From an uncultured Bacteroides sp. (GTDB taxonomy: Bacteria; Bacteroidota; Bacteroidia; Bacteroidales; Bacteroidaceae): DNA of 48,364 bases. Both the position numbers and the translations under genes were made by a program. The stretch covers positions 1-48,364 of the forward strand of contig CASFRN010000099.1 in assembly GCA_949296855.1 (NCBI GenBank), written 5' to 3'. Position 1 is the stretch's first letter. The number at the start of each line of letters is the position of its first letter. Of this stretch, positions 25,205 to 33,443 are shown in pieces. The notes beneath the pieces are model-generated. The model saw nothing but the letters and a program-made list of their open reading frames with translations, did no database searches and had not been told where the DNA came from.

Positions 25205-25236
25205 TTTGCGGATGTCTATAATAATCTTTACCTTTG
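25205..25236 (+). promoter_or_regulatory. Promoter of the third Rpn gene
   Basis: TTTG (25205-25208), exactly 20 nt, TACCTTTG (25229-25236): a full match to the Bacteroides consensus. It overlaps the first in-frame start (25234), so translation begins at 25285. Confidence 0.75.
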
Positions 25237-25284
25237 CCTAAGGTACTTTATCATACAGCTTTAACCATTAATCCTAATAATCTT

Positions 25285-26253
25285 ATGAGCGAATTGCAAG
25301 ACAGATACATTCGTTTCGACTGGGCAATCAAGCGGTTGCTCCGTCAAAAAGCCAACTTTGACGTGCTGGAAGGCTTCCTTACCGTATTTATCGGAGAGCC
25401 TATTCATATTATCGAGATATTGGAGAGCGAAGGGAATCAGAATGCGGAGGATGATAAATTCAACCGCGTAGACATCAAAGCGAAGAATAGTAAAGACGAA
25501 ATCATCATCATCGAAGTGCAAAATACACGCGAACTTTACTACTTGGAGCGTATACTATACGGAGTGGCAAAAGCCATTACGGAGCATATCTCGTTAGGTC
25601 AATCGTACAACGAAGTGAAGAAAGTGTATTCCATTAGTATCCTTTATTTCGACATCGGGAAAGGAACAGACTATTTGTACCACGGCCAGACTCGTTTTAT
25701 CGGCGTGCATACACACGACGAGCTTCAGGTAAACGTAAAAGAGCGCAATGCCTTCGTCACTCGCACTCCCGCATCGATTTACCCGGAATACATCCTGATT
25801 CGGGTAAACGAGTTTAACAGTGTAGCCGTTACTCCATTGGAAGAATGGATGCGTTACCTGAAAGAAGGCATCATCAATAAAGATACGAAAGCTCCCGGAC
25901 TGAGCGAGGCACGTGAAAAACTGCGTTATTATTCCATGACGAAAGCGGAGCGGCATGCTTACGACGAGCACCTCAATGCCGTTATGATACAGAATGACGT
26001 ACTTTCATCAGCAAAAGAGGAAGGCAGGATGGAAGGTAGGATGGAAGGCAGGATGGAAGGCAGGATGGAAGGCAGGATGGAAGGCAGAATGGAAGGGTTG
26101 CAAGAAGGAATACAAGAAGGAATACAAGAAGGCGAGCGGCGCGAACGTTTGAAGAATGCAGCCAGCTTGAAAAAATTGGGTATGGACACTTCCTTTATCG
26201 CTCAAGCATTAGGCTTGTCAGAAGAGGAAGTGGAAAATGCAATTAGTATATAA
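25285..26253 (+). CDS. Rpn-family PD-(D/E)XK nuclease with EGRM repeats (third copy)
   Basis: The 322-residue protein starts MSELQDRYIRFDWAIKRLL, the opening of a different Rpn subfamily from copies one and two. Catalytic D63 (NRVDIKAK) and E77-V-Q79 (IIIIEVQN) are present. Residues about 246-281 hold six EGRM units followed by EGLQ and two EGIQ, then a C-terminal segment ending LGLSEEEVENAISI, similar to the end of copy one. An in-frame ATG at 25984, just ahead of the repeats, would give an 89-residue C-terminal product comparable to the antitoxin forms known for Rpn genes. A strong promoter and a hairpin element precede it. Confidence 0.88.
   Translation: MSELQDRYIRFDWAIKRLLRQKANFDVLEGFLTVFIGEPIHIIEILESEGNQNAEDDKFNRVDIKAKNSKDEIIIIEVQNTRELYYLERILYGVAKAITEHISLGQSYNEVKKVYSISILYFDIGKGTDYLYHGQTRFIGVHTHDELQVNVKERNAFVTRTPASIYPEYILIRVNEFNSVAVTPLEEWMRYLKEGIINKDTKAPGLSEAREKLRYYSMTKAERHAYDEHLNAVMIQNDVLSSAKEEGRMEGRMEGRMEGRMEGRMEGRMEGLQEGIQEGIQEGERRERLKNAASLKKLGMDTSFIAQALGLSEEEVENAISI
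26020..26127 (+). repeat. 12-bp tandem repeat inside the third Rpn gene
   Basis: Six units of GAAGG[C/T]AG[G/A]ATG (26020-26091) are followed by three related units (26092-26127, GAAGGAATACAA type). All are in frame and encode four-residue units beginning Glu-Gly. Confidence 0.96.
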
Positions 26254-26284
26254 GTTACAGTTTATAATTAGCTTCTATCATCCG

Positions 26285-26362
26285 TTCACCACAGAGGCCA
26301 CAAAATGTCACAGAGGTATTGAGAATAAAATTCTTGTGTGCTTTTGTGTCTTCTGTGGTGAA
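26285..26362. repeat. Extragenic palindrome between the third Rpn gene and the TlpA-like gene
   Basis: Arms TTCACCACAGAGGCCACAAA (26285) and TTTTGTGTCTTCTGTGGTGAA (to 26362) form an imperfect stem. It lies between convergent genes and is related to the class C palindrome at 45609-45672. Confidence 0.75.
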
Positions 26363-26398
26363 ATATCAATTAATTTTGCGCATGCTTGTTTGCGGCTT

Positions 26399-27364
26399 TT
26401 ATTGTAATTGCAGTTTGGTACGTATACGGGAGTAGGGCGCGTCTTTCAATACGACTTTTTTATTTCCGTCGAGCAAGTACAGCGAAGGCATGGCTTTCAG
26501 GTCGTAGAGGGCATGAAGTTTGATGGCTTCGCGGTCAGTGCCGATAATCCAGCCGGACGGAAGCGAAGGTAAGTCTTTTTGCCATGCTTTGGTATTGCCT
26601 TCGGTGTAGACTGCCAGTACCGTAAGGCGTTTTTTCTGTACGGCTTCGGTCAAGGCGGTGTCGTGCAGCATTTCTTGCATGATTTTGTGACAACCGGGAC
26701 ACTCCGGGTCGTAGAACACAAGGAGTAACTTGCCGTTCTTAGCTGGAGTGCGCCGAAGTGTGCCCGCCTTTCCGTTGGGCAGGTAATAAGTGAAGTCGGA
26801 AGCAAGGGTGCCGGGCTGGTTGCGGCTGATCAGTTTTTGCTTGAAAGCCATCGTGCTTTTCGTGGCTTCGTCTATTGCCGGACTTTTCTGCATACGTTCC
26901 AGGTAGGTTAAATACAATGGTTCGTTGTATAATGGTGAGTTCGGGTTGTACAGGTAATCATCGAAGAGGCGCATGAACAACTTGCGTGCATACGGATGAT
27001 TTTCCATGCGAGTGCAGAGGTTGTCAAAACTTTGGTTGATTTCTTCCGAAGAGCTTACTCCGTCCGACAATAACGAGATTAGGTTTACAAACCCTTGCTC
27101 TGTTATATCGCGGTTGTTGAGCAGGAGGGTGTCGGTAAAGTCGAAGTTATCCCAATAATGCGTGGTGAGGTAGATGCGCCGTTCGTTAGGGGTTGTGATG
27201 ACGGACGGTATGTCGGGTGCAGGGAAAACTGTATGCGCAGAAGAGTTGCCGGTTGTTCCGGCTTGGGTAGGGCTGTCGGTGTTTTGCTGCGTATGCGGAT
27301 TCTTGCAAGCGGCTGTCATACCGATGCATACGCAGATCAGGCAATAGTATACATATCGTTTCAT
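26399..27364 (-). CDS. Thioredoxin-like (TlpA/DUF5106-type) lipoprotein
   Basis: The 321-residue lipoprotein has lipobox IGMTAAC (C20). A helical N-terminal half resembling DUF5106 is followed by a thioredoxin-like fold: LLLVFYDPECPGCHKIMQEM with redox pair C222/C225, and the cis-Pro segment KAMPSLYLLDG near the end. A periplasmic thiol-disulphide role is likely; the partner is unknown. A -7 box (TACCTTTG, 27387-27394) lies just upstream. Confidence 0.85.
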   Translation of the reverse strand: MKRYVYYCLICVCIGMTAACKNPHTQQNTDSPTQAGTTGNSSAHTVFPAPDIPSVITTPNERRIYLTTHYWDNFDFTDTLLLNNRDITEQGFVNLISLLSDGVSSSEEINQSFDNLCTRMENHPYARKLFMRLFDDYLYNPNSPLYNEPLYLTYLERMQKSPAIDEATKSTMAFKQKLISRNQPGTLASDFTYYLPNGKAGTLRRTPAKNGKLLLVFYDPECPGCHKIMQEMLHDTALTEAVQKKRLTVLAVYTEGNTKAWQKDLPSLPSGWIIGTDREAIKLHALYDLKAMPSLYLLDGNKKVVLKDAPYSRIRTKLQLQ

Positions 27365-27386
27365 AATCTATATTTTTTACTTAAGG

Positions 27387-27394
27387 CAAAGGTA
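27387..27394 (-). promoter_or_regulatory. -7 element before the TlpA-like gene
   Basis: TACCTTTG on the minus strand. A possible -33 TTTG at 27418-27421 is 23 nt away, longer than ideal. Confidence 0.4.
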
Positions 27395-27443
27395 GGATTT
27401 TTTTTATTCTTCATTCTCAAAGATTCTTCATTCTTAATTTATT

Positions 27444-28556
27444 TTATATTGTACGGTACACTCCTCCGGCGTAGCTGCGGACAATGCCTTTCAGTTCCAG
27501 TTCGAAAAGGATGCCCGTCATGCGGGTAATGGGGATGTTGCTTTCTACTACCAGGTTGTTTATCTGAATGCCTTCGGGATGTTTTTGCATGAGTTCTACT
27601 ACCAACTTCTCTTCGGCGTTCAGCTCGGGGAAGAGTTGCCGCTGGATGGCAGGAGGCATTTGTTTCGGACGGTTCCAATTCATGGCTTTCACCAGCTCTT
27701 CGGCGTTTTGCAGTAAAGCGGCACGGTTGGAACTGATCAGGTTGTTGCATCCTTCCGAATAGGTATCGCCTATCCGTCCGGGAAAGGCGAAACAGTCCCG
27801 ATGGTAACTTCCGGCTATTTCTGCGGTGATTAGTGAGCCTCCTTTCGATGCCGATTCGACTACGATGGTCGCGTCGCTTATGCCTGCCACGATACGGTTG
27901 CGCTTGACGAAGTTTTGCCGGTCGGGGTTTGTGCCACTCATAAACTCGGTCAGCAATCCGCCGTGTGCTACCATTTCGGTGGCGGTGTGCCGATGCGCAT
28001 AAGGATAGATGCAGTCCAATCCGTGAGCCAATACGCCTACCGTATCCAGTTGGTATTGCAAGGCTGCCCGATGGGCATGGATGTCGATGCCATACGCCAG
28101 CCCGCTGACAATAACGGCATCGGGTAAAAGTTCTTGCAAATCGTGGATAAAACGGTCGCATAAATCTTTTCCGTAATCGGTGGCATTGCGTGTGCCCACC
28201 ATGCTGATGATATGGCGGCTGTTTAAGTCGGTATTGCCTCGATAAAATAAGACAAGCGGTGCATCGTTGCATTCGCGCAGACGGGAAGGATAGCCTTCGT
28301 CATCGGTCGTCAGGCAGGCGATGTGATGCTTTTCGGCAAAAGCCAGTTCGGCTTCGCAACGCCGAAGTATTTCCGGACAGTCGAATGCTTGCGTGAGCTT
28401 GGGATTGGCTTGCGGTAAGATGTCGGGCAATTCTTTCGGATGAGTGAAAAGCACGGTGGCACTTCCCGCAGCCTGCAACAAGTTGTGCGCGCTGTTGATG
28501 CCGATGCCGGGCAGCAGGGGAAGCGCAAGCCGGTAGAGTGTTTCTTGGGTATTCAT
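27444..28556 (-). CDS. dprA: DNA processing protein DprA/Smf
   Basis: The 370-residue member of the DprA family loads RecA on incoming single-stranded DNA in transformation. The N-terminal helix-hairpin-like part (LLPGIGINSAHNLL) is followed by the Rossmann core with MVGTRNATDYGKDL and SGLAYGIDIHAHRAAL, and FPGRIGDTYSEGCNNLI. A C-terminal winged helix (about 310-370) is present. Its start overlaps the thioesterase stop by 4 bp, so the two genes are co-translated. Confidence 0.94.
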   Translation of the reverse strand: MNTQETLYRLALPLLPGIGINSAHNLLQAAGSATVLFTHPKELPDILPQANPKLTQAFDCPEILRRCEAELAFAEKHHIACLTTDDEGYPSRLRECNDAPLVLFYRGNTDLNSRHIISMVGTRNATDYGKDLCDRFIHDLQELLPDAVIVSGLAYGIDIHAHRAALQYQLDTVGVLAHGLDCIYPYAHRHTATEMVAHGGLLTEFMSGTNPDRQNFVKRNRIVAGISDATIVVESASKGGSLITAEIAGSYHRDCFAFPGRIGDTYSEGCNNLISSNRAALLQNAEELVKAMNWNRPKQMPPAIQRQLFPELNAEEKLVVELMQKHPEGIQINNLVVESNIPITRMTGILFELELKGIVRSYAGGVYRTI

Positions 28557-28957
28557 TCGGGTAGGTAAGGTGCAAAGAGGTTATTGAAAAGTTCGCTATC
28601 GCTTAACCGTCCGTTGATGACGCATACGGTTTCTACTGTCGACTTGATGACTGTCTTCATGTCGGGCAGCCGGAAGATGTCTTGGTAAAATACGTATTTG
28701 ATACCTTCTTTTTTCAGGCTGAGTTTGGAGATGAATTCGTCTCCGCTCTTTAGCGGGGTCTTGAACGCCATGGTGAGCCTGGCTACTACCGGGTCGATGC
28801 CTTGTGAATGGAGCTTGGCGAAGCTGATGCCGGTAGATAACAGGAATTCATGGCGGGTATGTTCGATGTAATGTTGGTAATTGGCATTGTTGACGATGCC
28901 TTGCAGGTCGCATTCGTAGTCGCGTACCTTCATTTTGAGTTCATAAATGTAATTCAT
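28553..28957 (-). CDS. Acyl-CoA thioesterase (4HBT/YbgC-like hotdog)
   Basis: The 134-residue hotdog-fold protein has the 4HBT catalytic segment VRDYECDLQGIVNNANYQHYIEHTRHEFL, with the D..G.V.N..Y pattern. The substrate is unknown; YbgC relatives hydrolyse short or medium acyl-CoAs. It overlaps dprA by 4 bp and follows the DUF2851 gene by 24 bp, so the three form an operon. Confidence 0.88.
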   Translation of the reverse strand: MNYIYELKMKVRDYECDLQGIVNNANYQHYIEHTRHEFLLSTGISFAKLHSQGIDPVVARLTMAFKTPLKSGDEFISKLSLKKEGIKYVFYQDIFRLPDMKTVIKSTVETVCVINGRLSDSELFNNLFAPYLPE

Positions 28958-28981
28958 GCGTTTTCTGATTTTAAATAATGT

Positions 28982-30247
28982 TTAAACTCGTTTTAAATAT
29001 TCGTATCCGATGCGGCAGTAGAGGCATTTCCTTAAGTCGCAATAGCTCTTTTTTAATTGGATTAACGCTTGGCTGTCTCCGGCATGGGCGGCTTTCAACC
29101 CGCATTCTTGCCACATACGGATGATGTAGTTGTTTTCCGGTTTCAACTCTTCTAAAAACGTACAGGCGCGTTGGCAAAGGGCTTCATTGGCTTTATGTTT
29201 GCCGTAAGTGTATAAAAAAGGAACCACCGTATTGATAATGAGTAAATCGATGGATTTGCCGCTTAGCGATTTGGGGTGCGGGGGAGACATTTCGCCGAAC
29301 CTGTAATGAGTCAGCCAATATTCGGAAGTCCCTCCGCAGAGCAGGTCGCGCACTTGTTTCAGTGTTCCGGCTTCCATTAATTGTGAAAGCAGCCCTTGCG
29401 CATGGTGATACAAGCAAGCCAATTGGGCGATGCGTATATGCGGGAAGTTGCCTGGGCGCATGCGGAGAAAACGCCAGTGGCACTCGTCGGAAGGTGTCAG
29501 GCTGAATTTGTGCCGCAGGTATTGGTATTCTTTTATCATCGCTTCGGTGTAAGCGTCGAGTGGAAGTTCTTGTAGTAGTCCGGCTTGTCCGAAGAAAATG
29601 GCTTCTATTTGGAAAAGGTTGTCCCGGTGCTTGTTTACCGCTCCCATCGGGATGGTTTTTGCCCATAGCTCGAAAGTGTCACTATTTACGCCAAAGCCGA
29701 AATTGCGGGCTAAGGTGATGAAGAAAGCGTTTTCCCAATCCCGGTTGCACGCCTCCAGCCGCTTTTGTATTTGCGCGGCTTTGTCCTCGAACCGTTCTGC
29801 CTGAAGGCGGGAAAGCCAACTGTGTACGAGTAAGGTAGGCAGGGAAGGTATCAGCGAGTGGCAGGCTGGATAATGGTCTTCTTTAAGTAAGTGTTTATAG
29901 TTGGCTTCTACCGAAGGCGGGCAATGCAGTTCCATTTGCGGGATGGGGTCGCCGTTGCTACGTACAGGCACCGCGTCTATTCGGGAAGCTATATGCAGGA
30001 TGACCGAGTCGTAGGCGGCATCTTGTTGGTGCCCGTGCTTGAACCAGTCGGATGCTTGCTGGTGTATTTCGATATTGCCCACCCACACTACGCCGTCTAT
30101 CTTTATTTTGGCGTTGAAGAAATCGGGTCCGGCATGCATATTCGGCAGTCCCGGATCGATGATTTCCACCGCTTGCCCGTCGGTGGTTTGCAGTGGTTTT
30201 AGGGCAAAAAGCTTGTGCTTCCACACGTAATGTAAGAGTTGTTCCAT
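28982..30247 (-). CDS. DUF2851 family protein
   Basis: The 421-residue protein has the strongly conserved N-terminal segment of this Bacteroidetes family: LPNMHAGPDFFNAKIKIDG (about 35-53) and WVGNIEIHQQASDW. These polar motifs (N..AGPDF, GNIEIH) look like a nuclease-type active site, and the family has been suggested to be restriction-endonuclease-like, but no function is established. First gene of the DUF2851-thioesterase-dprA operon, divergent from dapB. Confidence 0.85.
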   Translation of the reverse strand: MEQLLHYVWKHKLFALKPLQTTDGQAVEIIDPGLPNMHAGPDFFNAKIKIDGVVWVGNIEIHQQASDWFKHGHQQDAAYDSVILHIASRIDAVPVRSNGDPIPQMELHCPPSVEANYKHLLKEDHYPACHSLIPSLPTLLVHSWLSRLQAERFEDKAAQIQKRLEACNRDWENAFFITLARNFGFGVNSDTFELWAKTIPMGAVNKHRDNLFQIEAIFFGQAGLLQELPLDAYTEAMIKEYQYLRHKFSLTPSDECHWRFLRMRPGNFPHIRIAQLACLYHHAQGLLSQLMEAGTLKQVRDLLCGGTSEYWLTHYRFGEMSPPHPKSLSGKSIDLLIINTVVPFLYTYGKHKANEALCQRACTFLEELKPENNYIIRMWQECGLKAAHAGDSQALIQLKKSYCDLRKCLYCRIGYEYLKRV

Positions 30248-30299
30248 GTTAATGAGGTGTAAATGTTCGCTAAATGTAATGATTAATAACGAAAAACGC

Positions 30300-30307
30300 T
30301 ATCTTTG
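30300..30307 (+). promoter_or_regulatory. -7 element of the dapB operon promoter
   Basis: TATCTTTG at 30300-30307; the -33 region is weak. A start near 30314 excludes the GTG at 30307 and supports the ATG at 30331. Confidence 0.55.
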
Positions 30308-30330
30308 TGCCTGAATTTAATAGGTTTATT

Positions 30331-31086
30331 ATGAAAATAGCATTAATTGGATATGGAAAGATGGGTAAAGAGATTGAAAAAATCGCTCTTTCCCGCGGTC
30401 ATGAGATTGTAAGCGTTATCGATATCGACAACCGTCAGGATATGGATTCCGACGCATTCCGTTCGGCAGACGTAGCCATCGAGTTCACGGCTCCTGCCGT
30501 GGCGTATGGCAATTGTATGGAAGCTTTCCGGCAGGGAGTAAAGGTGGTGTCGGGCAGTACAGGATGGATGGGCGAGCATGGTGAAGAAATGCGCCGTTTG
30601 TGTAAGGAAGAAGGAAAGACGTTGTTTTGGTCTTCTAACTTCAGTTTGGGTGTGGCGGTATTTTCGGCTGTCAATAAGTATTTGGCGAAGATAATGAACC
30701 GTTTTCCTAATTACGATGTTTCGATGGAAGAAACGCATCATGTACATAAGTTGGATGCGCCGAGCGGAACGGCTATTACTTTGGCGGAAGGGATTCTTGA
30801 AAACTTAGACCGTAAGGATAAATGGGTGATGGGCACACTGACCGCACCCGACGGTACGGTGAGCGGGACTACCCGGTGCGCTCCGGATGAATTGCCGATA
30901 AGCGCGGTACGTAGAGGGGAAGTGCCTGGCATTCATACCATCCGCTACGAGTCGGAAGCCGATTCGATAATCATTACCCATGATGCCAAGAACCGGAAAG
31001 GCTTCGCCTTGGGTGCCGTGCTTGCTGCAGAGTATACGGCTACGCACGAAGGATTTTTAGGAATGAACGATTTATTTCAATTTTAA
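30331..31086 (+). CDS. dapB: 4-hydroxy-tetrahydrodipicolinate reductase
   Basis: The 251-residue DapB of lysine/diaminopimelate synthesis has a Rossmann start MKIALIGYGKMGKEIEKIA and the catalytic region EETHHVHKLDAPSGTAITLAEGI (about 138-160). HHVHKLDAPSGT holds the His and Lys of the active site. Length is near the family norm. The start at 30331 is set by the promoter overlapping the upstream GTG. lepB begins 6 bp later. Confidence 0.95.
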   Translation: MKIALIGYGKMGKEIEKIALSRGHEIVSVIDIDNRQDMDSDAFRSADVAIEFTAPAVAYGNCMEAFRQGVKVVSGSTGWMGEHGEEMRRLCKEEGKTLFWSSNFSLGVAVFSAVNKYLAKIMNRFPNYDVSMEETHHVHKLDAPSGTAITLAEGILENLDRKDKWVMGTLTAPDGTVSGTTRCAPDELPISAVRRGEVPGIHTIRYESEADSIIITHDAKNRKGFALGAVLAAEYTATHEGFLGMNDLFQF

Positions 31087-31092
31087 GTGTAT

Positions 31093-32517
31093 ATGATACA
31101 AACGTCACGCAGGCAGTGGATAAAGTTCGGCATAGTCCTCCTTTTATATATAGCCTTTCTTGTATGGCTGAAGAGTTGGCTGGGCATTGTCGTGATTCCG
31201 TTTATATTTGATGCCTATATCACGAAGAAGATTCCATGGACGTGGTGGAAGAAGTCGAAAAACAAAGCCGTATTGACGGTGATGGGCTGGGTGGATGCCA
31301 TCGTGTTCGCATTGGTGGCGGTTTATTTTGTCAACCTGTATTTCTTTCAGAATTACGTCATCCCTTCGTCTTCATTAGAGAAGTCTTTATTGGTAGGCGA
31401 TTATTTGTTTGTCAGTAAAATGAGTTACGGGGCACGCATCCCGCAAACTCCCTTGCATATGCCCCTGACCCAGCATACGCTTCCGTTGTTTAACTGTAAG
31501 TCTTATTTGGAGTGGATTCGCTGGGATTACAAGCGGGTAGGCGGTTTGGGAAAAGTGAAGCTGAATGATATCGTAGTGTTCAACTTTCCGGCAGGCGACA
31601 GTGTAGCTACGGCCATCCCTGCCGATGATTTGTATCGCATGAGCTACGATGCGGGCAAGCAATTGTCGCAACCTGTAGATTTGTCGGGGCTGAGCTTGGA
31701 ACAGCAACGTCAAGTGTTCGATTATTATTATGCGGCCGGGCGGAAATATATTGAAGAGAATCCGCAACTGTATGGAAAAGTTATTTCGCGTCCGGTAGAC
31801 CGACGCGAGAATTACGTAAAGCGTTGTGTGGGTTTGCCGGGACAGACCTTGCAGATTAAGGATCGCATCGTTTACGTAGACGGGAAACCGAATAAGGAGC
31901 CGGATAACGTGCAATACCGTTACCTTGTGCGTACCAAAGGCGTGTTGCCCGACGAGTTGTGCCACGAGTTAGGCATTAGCCTGGAAGACCGTATGATGTA
32001 TTATCCGGAAGAGTCGGTTTACTACATTCCGCTGACCGCACAGGCAAAGGCGGCTTTGTCGGCGCGTAAGGATTTGGTGGTGGCTGTCGAGAATGTGCCC
32101 GATGAGCCGATTGAAGGGCTATATCCGGTGAATAAGGTGACCGGATGGACACTTGATAATTACGGACCAGTCTGGATTCCGAAGAAAGGCGAGACCATCG
32201 ACTTGACCCTTGACAACCTACCGGTATACGAACGCCCTATCCATGCTTACGAAGGTAACCGCATCGAGGTGAAAGACGGAAAGATTTATATCAACGGGCA
32301 AGAAACCACCCGTTATACATTCAAGATGGATTATTATTGGATGATGGGTGATAACCGTCATAATTCCGCCGATTCCCGTTTTTGGGGCTTCGTGCCCGAG
32401 GATCATATCGTAGGGAAGCCTATATTCATCTGGCTCTCCCTCGACCAAGACCGTAACTGGTTTGAAGGGAAAGTGCGTTGGAATCGTTTGTTTAAGTTTG
32501 TCGATACGATAAAATAG
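31093..32517 (+). CDS. lepB: Signal peptidase I
   Basis: The 474-residue type I signal peptidase has N-terminal hydrophobic segments (about 12-40 and 66-90). Catalytic S94 is in VIPSSSLEKSLLVGD and K243 in NYVKRCVGLPGQTL; the box MGDNRHNSADSRFWGFVP near the C-terminus is intact. The region between Ser and Lys boxes is enlarged compared with E. coli LepB, as is usual in Bacteroidetes. It cleaves exported preproteins at the outer face of the inner membrane. A paralogue follows after 3 bp. Confidence 0.93.
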   Translation: MIQTSRRQWIKFGIVLLLYIAFLVWLKSWLGIVVIPFIFDAYITKKIPWTWWKKSKNKAVLTVMGWVDAIVFALVAVYFVNLYFFQNYVIPSSSLEKSLLVGDYLFVSKMSYGARIPQTPLHMPLTQHTLPLFNCKSYLEWIRWDYKRVGGLGKVKLNDIVVFNFPAGDSVATAIPADDLYRMSYDAGKQLSQPVDLSGLSLEQQRQVFDYYYAAGRKYIEENPQLYGKVISRPVDRRENYVKRCVGLPGQTLQIKDRIVYVDGKPNKEPDNVQYRYLVRTKGVLPDELCHELGISLEDRMMYYPEESVYYIPLTAQAKAALSARKDLVVAVENVPDEPIEGLYPVNKVTGWTLDNYGPVWIPKKGETIDLTLDNLPVYERPIHAYEGNRIEVKDGKIYINGQETTRYTFKMDYYWMMGDNRHNSADSRFWGFVPEDHIVGKPIFIWLSLDQDRNWFEGKVRWNRLFKFVDTIK

Positions 32518-32520
32518 TAC

Positions 32521-33432
32521 ATGCATACAAACTGGAAGACCGTGCTGAAAGGGGCTGCCGGATGTATGCTGGCGGTTATCTTGGTGAAAGCTTTTCTTGT
32601 GACATCTTGTTTTATTCCTTCCTCCGGAATGGAGAATACGCTTTATCAAGGCGAGGGAGTGTTGATAAACAAGTGGAGCTACGGTTTGCGTATGCCTTTC
32701 CCGTCGGTTTTTGGATACCATCGTGTGGGTTCTTGCGATGTAAAAAAGGGGGATATTGTTTTATTTAATGACCCAGACCCTGCTGATTTAAGTAGGCGGA
32801 TTGAATTTCGGGAAGTGTTTATCAGTCGGTGTATCGGCACAGCGGGAGACACTTTATTATTAAACAAAGAGTTGATAGATGCCGAGAGCGGGGTGTGGAG
32901 TCCCGACAATAAGGCCTTATACGTATATCCGGCAACGCTTGAAGATACCGTGCAGGCGATATTGGACTCGGTAGGCATCCGCGGTAATCCGTTGGTAGGC
33001 TATACCGAAGAGGGCGATTTCATCCGGAGTTTTAGTCGCTACGAGTTTTATCTGATTTCACAAAAAGGTGCAGGAAGGGTGGCTTTTACTCCGCTTAACG
33101 CTAAGTTGGCGGATGAGGTTCGTCCGTATGTGGTGCCTGGCAGAGGTGTTTCGGTGGCGGTTCATCCTTGGAATGCCGTCTTGTTGTGTAATACTATCGT
33201 TTCGCACGAAGGAAGGAAGGCTACGGTAAAAGGAGATACGTTGTGGGTGGAAGGCAAGCCGGTACGTTCGTATACATTCAGTAAGAATTATTATTGGATG
33301 GCTGCCGATGATCCGGTCAATTTGTCGGATTCGCGCCTGTTTGGTTTCGTTCCCGAAGAGTGTATCATTGGTCAAGCCTGGCGGATTTGGTTTACTTCCC
33401 GTAAGGGACGTTTTTTGCAACGTGTAGAATAA
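32521..33432 (+). CDS. LepB paralogue lacking the Ser-Lys catalytic dyad
   Basis: The 303-residue S26-type protein clearly shares the LepB fold: FIPSSGMENTLYQGE, VFISRCIGTAGDTLLLN and SDSRLFGFVPEECIIGQ align with LepB next door. The catalytic serine position is Gly (G36) and the catalytic lysine position is Ser (S102). The GDN box reads ADD (YWMAADDPVNLSDSR). It is therefore probably not a signal peptidase of the usual mechanism; it may act as a partner or regulator of LepB. One N-terminal membrane segment (about 10-28). Co-transcribed with lepB. Confidence 0.87.
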   Translation: MHTNWKTVLKGAAGCMLAVILVKAFLVTSCFIPSSGMENTLYQGEGVLINKWSYGLRMPFPSVFGYHRVGSCDVKKGDIVLFNDPDPADLSRRIEFREVFISRCIGTAGDTLLLNKELIDAESGVWSPDNKALYVYPATLEDTVQAILDSVGIRGNPLVGYTEEGDFIRSFSRYEFYLISQKGAGRVAFTPLNAKLADEVRPYVVPGRGVSVAVHPWNAVLLCNTIVSHEGRKATVKGDTLWVEGKPVRSYTFSKNYYWMAADDPVNLSDSRLFGFVPEECIIGQAWRIWFTSRKGRFLQRVE

Positions 33433-33443
33433 AATAAGAGTTT

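Larger units (their letters stand above)
24697..25284. other. Gene-free 588-bp stretch between Rpn copies 2 and 3
   Basis: It holds a perfect hairpin (24751-24802), the third Rpn-associated element (24876-24920) and the promoter of the third Rpn gene (25205-25236). An 86-codon open frame (24898-25158) has no credible features. The rest shows nothing recognisable and may be the remains of older rearrangements. Confidence 0.6.

Noticed and set aside
25234-25284. Upstream start of the third Rpn gene
   Set aside because: It overlaps the -7 promoter box, so it would not be in the transcript; homologous Rpn proteins begin near MSELQDRY.
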